NCBI GenBank assembly: GCA_937877465.1
Contig: CALFIT010000292.1
Location: 1 to 18,318 of the forward strand
DNA from: an uncultured Bacteroidales bacterium
Lineage (GTDB): Bacteria; Bacteroidota; Bacteroidia; Bacteroidales; F082
Direction: 5' to 3'
Length of the DNA: 18,318 nucleotides
Part shown: positions 15,291 to 18,318 of the stretch, piece after piece
Layout: every line of letters begins with the position of its first letter
Numbering within the stretch: position 1 is the first letter of the stretch
The notes under the pieces: model-generated
Seen by the model: the letters and a program-made list of their open reading frames with translations, nothing else
The model's database searches: none
What the model was told of the DNA's origin: nothing
Translations under genes and position numbers: made by a program

Positions 15291-16426
15291 AAAATGTTTT
15301 CCGTCATATCGCGCTTTTCCTCGCCTTCGCCACGGTGCTGCTGACATCAAGGACGGCTTTCGCCCAAGACACGATTCCCGCCGCCGTTGCAGCCGAGGAG
15401 AGCCAAGCCTCCGAACAGCCTGAGAAGTTCGATGCCAAGTCGTTCATCTTCGGGCATACTGGCGACTCCTATTGCTTCCACATCACGGAGATCAAGGGCA
15501 AGCCCATTTGCGTGTGGCTGCCCGTCATCGTCAACTGCAAGGACGGCGGCAGCTGGCACTGCTTCTCGTCGAAGCACGTCTGCGAACTGAAAGAGGGCGA
15601 GACCTTCACCCACAAGGGCGCCAACTTCTACATCTCCCCCATCAACGCCGACAAATACCCGGGCAAGCTCGTGGAGGTGAAAGCCGACGGCAGCCTGTCG
15701 CGACCGTTCGATATCTCGTTCACCAAGAACGCCTTCGGCATCGTCTTGGTGTGCGTCTTCCTCTTGGCCTTCTTCCTGCCTGCCGCAAAGAAGTACAAGA
15801 AAGACCCGATGGGCAAGCCCACCAAGTACCAAGGACTGGTGGAATGGCTCACCTGCTTCGTACTCGACGACATCATCCGTCCTAATGTGCCCGACAAGCA
15901 AGTGAAGAGGTTTGCGCCTTATTTGTTGACGGTGTTCTTCTTCATCTTCTTCGCCAACCTGTTCGGCCTGATCCCGTTCTTCCCGTTCAGCGCGAATGTG
16001 ACGGGCAACCTCAGCATCACCGTCGTCTTGGCCTTGCTGACCTACTTCTTCGTGAACGTCTTCGGCAACAAGCACTACTGGAAGGACATCCTCTGGCCCG
16101 ACGTGCCCATCTTCCTGAAGGCCTTCCCGCTGATGCCCATCATCGAGCTGATTTCGACCATCACCAAGCCCTTCGCCCTAATGATCCGTTTGTTCGCCAA
16201 CATCTTGGCCGGCCACATCGTCATCATGGTGCTCATGGCCCTGATTTTCATCATCGGAGGCATGTATGGCGCAGGCATGGGCGGCGTGATGAGCATCGTC
16301 AGCATCTTCATGACCATCTTCATGACAGCCTTGGAGCTGTTGGTGGCCTACATCCAAGCGTATGTATTTACCATCCTGTCGTCGCTGTTCATCGGCATGG
16401 CGCATCAGGAACCGGAACACGAGTGA
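15287..16426 (+). CDS. atpB: F1F0 ATP synthase subunit a with signal peptide and periplasmic N-terminal domain
   Basis: Subunit a forms the proton half-channels beside the c-ring. The 379-residue protein begins with a signal peptide-like segment (about 1-26, ending TAFA-QD), then a soluble domain of about 120 residues, then the usual membrane bundle from about residue 148. The essential arginine is Arg301 in MIRLFANILAGH, and Gln357 in AYIQAYVF matches the conserved glutamine of the last helix. The extra N-terminal domain is typical of Bacteroidota. Here it contains five cysteines at 63, 75, 84, 92 and 99. The ATG at 15287 overlaps the previous stop as ATGA; the same frame stays open upstream, but that stretch is the shadow of the preceding gene. 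Confidence 0.96.
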   Translation: MKNVFRHIALFLAFATVLLTSRTAFAQDTIPAAVAAEESQASEQPEKFDAKSFIFGHTGDSYCFHITEIKGKPICVWLPVIVNCKDGGSWHCFSSKHVCELKEGETFTHKGANFYISPINADKYPGKLVEVKADGSLSRPFDISFTKNAFGIVLVCVFLLAFFLPAAKKYKKDPMGKPTKYQGLVEWLTCFVLDDIIRPNVPDKQVKRFAPYLLTVFFFIFFANLFGLIPFFPFSANVTGNLSITVVLALLTYFFVNVFGNKHYWKDILWPDVPIFLKAFPLMPIIELISTITKPFALMIRLFANILAGHIVIMVLMALIFIIGGMYGAGMGGVMSIVSIFMTIFMTALELLVAYIQAYVFTILSSLFIGMAHQEPEHE

Positions 16427-16430
16427 TCAG

Positions 16431-16508
16431 TTGACAGTTGAAAGTTAGCAGTTAGCAGTTAGGGTTTGAATCTTGAATCTTGAATTTTGAATTTTAAATC
16501 TTTAAATC
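16431..16508. repeat. 7-bp tandem repeat array in the atpB-atpE spacer
   Basis: The 111-base spacer between atpB and atpE is largely a continuous degenerate tandem array. Eleven units of 7 bp run ttgacag, ttgaaag, ttagcag, ttagcag, ttagggt, ttgaatc, ttgaatc, ttgaatt, ttgaatt, ttaaatc, then one inserted t and a final ttaaatc. The sequence drifts gradually from GC-containing units to nearly pure AT. The remaining 29 bases before atpE are AT-rich with no other clear signal. Confidence 0.9.
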
Positions 16509-16537
16509 AATACATAAACACTTAAACAATTAAAATT

Positions 16538-16783
16538 ATGTTATTATCAATCCTTCTTGATGCGGTGAATTATGTGCCAGGTTTGGCCGCCATCGCAGCC
16601 GCTATTGCAGTCATCGGAGCCGCCATCGGTATCGGCAGAATCGGCCAGTCAGCCATGGAAGCCATGGCCCGTCAGCCCGAAGCCGCTGGTCGTATCCAGT
16701 CGGGTATGATCATCGCCGGCGCTCTCGTCGAAGGTGCAACGCTGTTCGCCATCGTCGTCTGCGTGTTGGCCGTCCTCGGCTAA
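16538..16783 (+). CDS. atpE: F1F0 ATP synthase subunit c
   Basis: Subunit c forms the rotating ring of F0. The 81-residue hairpin has a glycine-rich first helix (about 14-40), the conserved polar loop RQPE at 45-48, and a second helix with the ion-binding carboxylate Glu65 in LVEGATLF. Residues that bind Na+ in Ilyobacter-type rings are missing: the Gln32 position is Ile and the residue after the glutamate is Gly rather than Ser or Thr. Proton coupling is therefore predicted. Unlike most of its neighbours the gene does not touch other genes; it is flanked by repeat-bearing spacers of 111 and 139 bases, possibly linked to its need for many copies per complex. Confidence 0.97.
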   Translation: MLLSILLDAVNYVPGLAAIAAAIAVIGAAIGIGRIGQSAMEAMARQPEAAGRIQSGMIIAGALVEGATLFAIVVCVLAVLG

Positions 16784-16788
16784 ACCTT

Positions 16789-16875
16789 GACGCGAGACTT
16801 AGAGACGCGAGACACGAGACAAAAGGTCCCTGAGCTTGTCGAAGGGCCGTCCCGTGTCCCGCAGTCCCGAGTCCC
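16789..16875. repeat. 7-bp-period inverted repeat (long imperfect hairpin) in the atpE-atpF spacer
   Basis: The left part repeats units such as gacgcga, gacacga; the right part repeats gtcccgt, gtcccga, with occasional 8-base units. The arms 16797-16820 and 16849-16875 are imperfect inverted complements around a 28-base loop that holds the dispersed element at 16824-16849. The mismatches in the inner stem are A opposite C on the plus strand and become G-U pairs on a minus-strand transcript. The rest of the spacer (16876-16922) is AT-rich and shows loose caacaatt-type repetition. Confidence 0.85.
16824..16849. repeat. 26-nt dispersed repeat element, second copy
   Basis: This copy matches the reverse complement of 8487-8512 at 25 of 26 bases. 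It forms the loop of the larger hairpin and includes the symmetrical ends ccct and aggg. Two near-identical copies in unrelated operons within 8.4 kb suggest a repeat family spread through the genome. Confidence 0.85.
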
Positions 16876-16922
16876 TATTCAACCATTAAACAGTCAACAA
16901 TCAACAATTAAACAATAAACAC

Positions 16923-17426
16923 ATGGATCTATTTCTTCCCGAAAGTGGATTAGTGATATGGATGCTCATCGCCTTCCTCATCGTCTTCGTCATCTTGGCG
17001 AAGGCCGGATGGCCGATGATCATGGGTGCCGTCGAGAAACGCAACGCCCACATCTCCGAGTCGCTCTTAGCCGCTGAAGAAGCCAACAACGCCTTGGCCG
17101 GCATCGAGCAGAAGCGGCAGGAAACCATGGCAGCGGCACAGGCCGAGCAAATCAAGATCATGAAAGAGAGCCAGGACTTGAAGACCCAGCTCATCGAAGA
17201 GGCCAAGGTGCAGGCCCGCCAAGAGGCCGAGAAGATCGTGGCCGACGCCCGCCTGAAGATACAAAAAGAACAAGCCGAGGCCATGGCCAACATCAAGAAC
17301 GAGGTCATCGCCCTCAGCGTCGACATTGCCGAGAAGCTGCTGCAACGCGAGCTGAGCGACAAGTCGTCGCAAAGCACCTACATCGAGCAGTTGCTCAACA
17401 ACAACCAACCCCGAATCGAGGCATAA
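16923..17426 (+). CDS. atpF: F1F0 ATP synthase subunit b
   Basis: Subunit b is the peripheral stalk that holds F1 against F0. The 167-residue protein has a single N-terminal membrane helix (about 8-28), then a long charged helical stretch rich in Ala, Glu, Gln and Lys that forms the coiled coil, and a C-terminal segment with DIAEKLLQRELSD that contacts delta. Length and layout match single-gene b subunits; there is no sign of a b-prime gene. The stop is 3 bases before the atpH start. Confidence 0.96.
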   Translation: MDLFLPESGLVIWMLIAFLIVFVILAKAGWPMIMGAVEKRNAHISESLLAAEEANNALAGIEQKRQETMAAAQAEQIKIMKESQDLKTQLIEEAKVQARQEAEKIVADARLKIQKEQAEAMANIKNEVIALSVDIAEKLLQRELSDKSSQSTYIEQLLNNNQPRIEA

Positions 17427-17429
17427 GCT

Positions 17430-17996
17430 ATGGACAACGGAAAGATATCGGTCAGGTATGCGCGGGCCTTGTTCCAAGTGGCCCAACAGCAGGGCAGCGA
17501 GGACGCCATCTATGAAGGCTTCACGCGCTTCAGCCACAACTACCTCTTGGCCATCGCACAGTTCAACGAGGTATTAGCCGACCCCATCGTGACCCGCGAC
17601 GAGAAGGTGAAGCTGTTGGAGATGGCCGTCGGCGAGCCCATGCACGACACGCTGAAGCAGTTCATCGCCTTCGTGGCCGACCAGAAACGCGAGGACAAGA
17701 TGTTCGTCATCGCCATGAAATACATGGAGATGTACCGCCAGAAGCACAACATCCTGAGCACGCACGTCACCACGGCCACCGAGCTGCCCGAGGCGACCTA
17801 CGACAAGATCAAGGCCTTCGTCAAGCAGACCTTCGATGCCGAAGCCGAGTTGGACGTCCACATCGACCCAAACCTCATCGGAGGCTTCATCTTAGACATC
17901 GAGAACTCGCGCATGGACGCCAGCGTGGTTGGACAACTGAACGCGCTGAAAAACAGATTGAAGCTTTCAGCCATCAGCAGTCAGCCATCAGCTTAG
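17430..17996 (+). CDS. atpH: F1F0 ATP synthase subunit delta
   Basis: Delta (OSCP) joins the peripheral stalk to the top of F1. The 188-residue protein has the helical N-terminal domain starting SVRYARALFQVAQQ and the conserved C-terminal segment DPNLIGGFILDIENSRMDASV near 148-168, followed by a helix ending in KNRLK. The last residues (LSAISSQPSA) are encoded by a 7-bp-period repeat that forms the left arm of an inverted repeat spanning the stop codon. The C-terminal tail is therefore probably an accident of repeat insertion rather than a conserved part of the protein. Confidence 0.95.
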   Translation: MDNGKISVRYARALFQVAQQQGSEDAIYEGFTRFSHNYLLAIAQFNEVLADPIVTRDEKVKLLEMAVGEPMHDTLKQFIAFVADQKREDKMFVIAMKYMEMYRQKHNILSTHVTTATELPEATYDKIKAFVKQTFDAEAELDVHIDPNLIGGFILDIENSRMDASVVGQLNALKNRLKLSAISSQPSA

Positions 17997-18035
17997 TGAA
18001 ACCGAGCTGACAGCTGATTGCTGAAAGCTGAAAGC
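17963..18035. repeat. Inverted repeat with 7-bp period spanning the atpH stop codon
   Basis: The arms 17963-17992 and 18006-18035 are each 30 bases and complementary except at about five positions, with a 13-base loop containing the atpH stop. Each arm is built of 7-bp units (tcagcca, tcagcag on the left; agctgac, agctgat, agctgaa on the right). A transcript could fold it into a stable hairpin between atpH and atpA. No run of U follows, so an intrinsic terminator is unlikely. Confidence 0.88.
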
Positions 18036-18069
18036 CAAAAATATAGACAACAATAAACAAACAACATAT

Positions 18070-18318
18070 ATGTCAAACATCAAACCAAGTGAAATATCGA
18101 GCATCTTGCAGATGCAGCTCCAGAACATGAGCAACAAGGTTCAGTTCGAGGAGGTGGGCAAGGTGCTGCAAGTGAGCGACGGCGTGGCGCACGTCTACGG
18201 GCTCGACAAGGTGCAATCCAACGAACTCGTGCAGTTCGAGAACGGCACGATGGGCGTGGTGCTCAACCTTGAGGAAGACAATGTCGGCGTGGTGCTGCTC
18301 GGCCCCACCGAGGGCATC
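18070..18318 (+). CDS. atpA: F1F0 ATP synthase subunit alpha, N-terminal part (3' end cut by window edge)
   Basis: Alpha is the non-catalytic nucleotide-binding subunit of F1. Only 83 codons are visible, starting MSNIKPSEISSILQMQL. They include the N-terminal beta-barrel signature VGKVLQVSDGVAHVYGLD near residues 29-46 and the following EDNVGVVLLGP, which are characteristic of alpha. The gene continues past the window, so the P-loop is not seen. It lies 73 bases after atpH, separated by the hairpin at 17963-18035. Confidence 0.97.
   Translation, partial: MSNIKPSEISSILQMQLQNMSNKVQFEEVGKVLQVSDGVAHVYGLDKVQSNELVQFENGTMGVVLNLEEDNVGVVLLGPTEGI

Noticed and set aside
17963..18035. Rho-independent terminator after atpH.
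   Set aside because: The hairpin is not followed by a T run and atpA follows in the same operon; an intercistronic repeat fits better.

Overview
The window looks like part of a Bacteroidota chromosome, most likely order Bacteroidales. The evidence is the F-type ATP synthase gene order (atpD, atpC, small membrane protein, atpB, atpE, atpF, atpH, atpA), a short epsilon subunit, an a subunit with a signal peptide and periplasmic N-terminal extension, a bacterial serine palmitoyltransferase, and TAnnTTTG-type promoter elements before three operons. I cannot name the species.

Region 1 (1-7590, all minus strand) is a type I restriction-modification operon. It is transcribed hsdR, hsdM, a gene for an AlbA_2/Schlafen-type putative nucleic-acid-binding ATPase, then hsdS, which runs off the left edge only a few codons before its expected end. 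A 350-base spacer between the AlbA_2 gene and hsdS is filled with a degenerate repeat of 11-bp period, including a perfect 44-bp direct repeat. This region, above all hsdS and the spacer, is visibly more AT-rich than the rest, as expected for an exchangeable defence locus.

Region 2 (7683-12871, all minus strand) is a tight six-gene lipid operon: CDP-alcohol phosphatidyltransferase, GtrA-like membrane protein, PlsC-type acyltransferase, GNAT-fold protein, serine palmitoyltransferase, and a short-chain dehydrogenase that could be the 3-ketosphinganine reductase. Together these could make, N-acylate, reduce and head-group a sphingolipid. Only the serine palmitoyltransferase assignment is firm; the roles of the others are inferred from family and context.

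Region 3 (13145 to the right edge, plus strand) is the ATP synthase operon, diverging from the lipid operon across a 273-base promoter region. Most of its genes overlap or nearly touch, but atpE (the multicopy c subunit) is set off by two long spacers, and a third lies between atpH and atpA. All three spacers carry repeats with a 7-bp period; one forms a long imperfect hairpin around a 26-nt element found again, inverted, in the lipid operon, and one runs into the atpH coding sequence. I found no tRNA, rRNA, CRISPR array, transposase or integrase.

The least expected features are the 11-bp and 7-bp periodic spacer repeats, the AlbA_2 ATPase inside the restriction operon, and the single-operon sphingolipid gene set with a candidate bacterial ceramide synthase.
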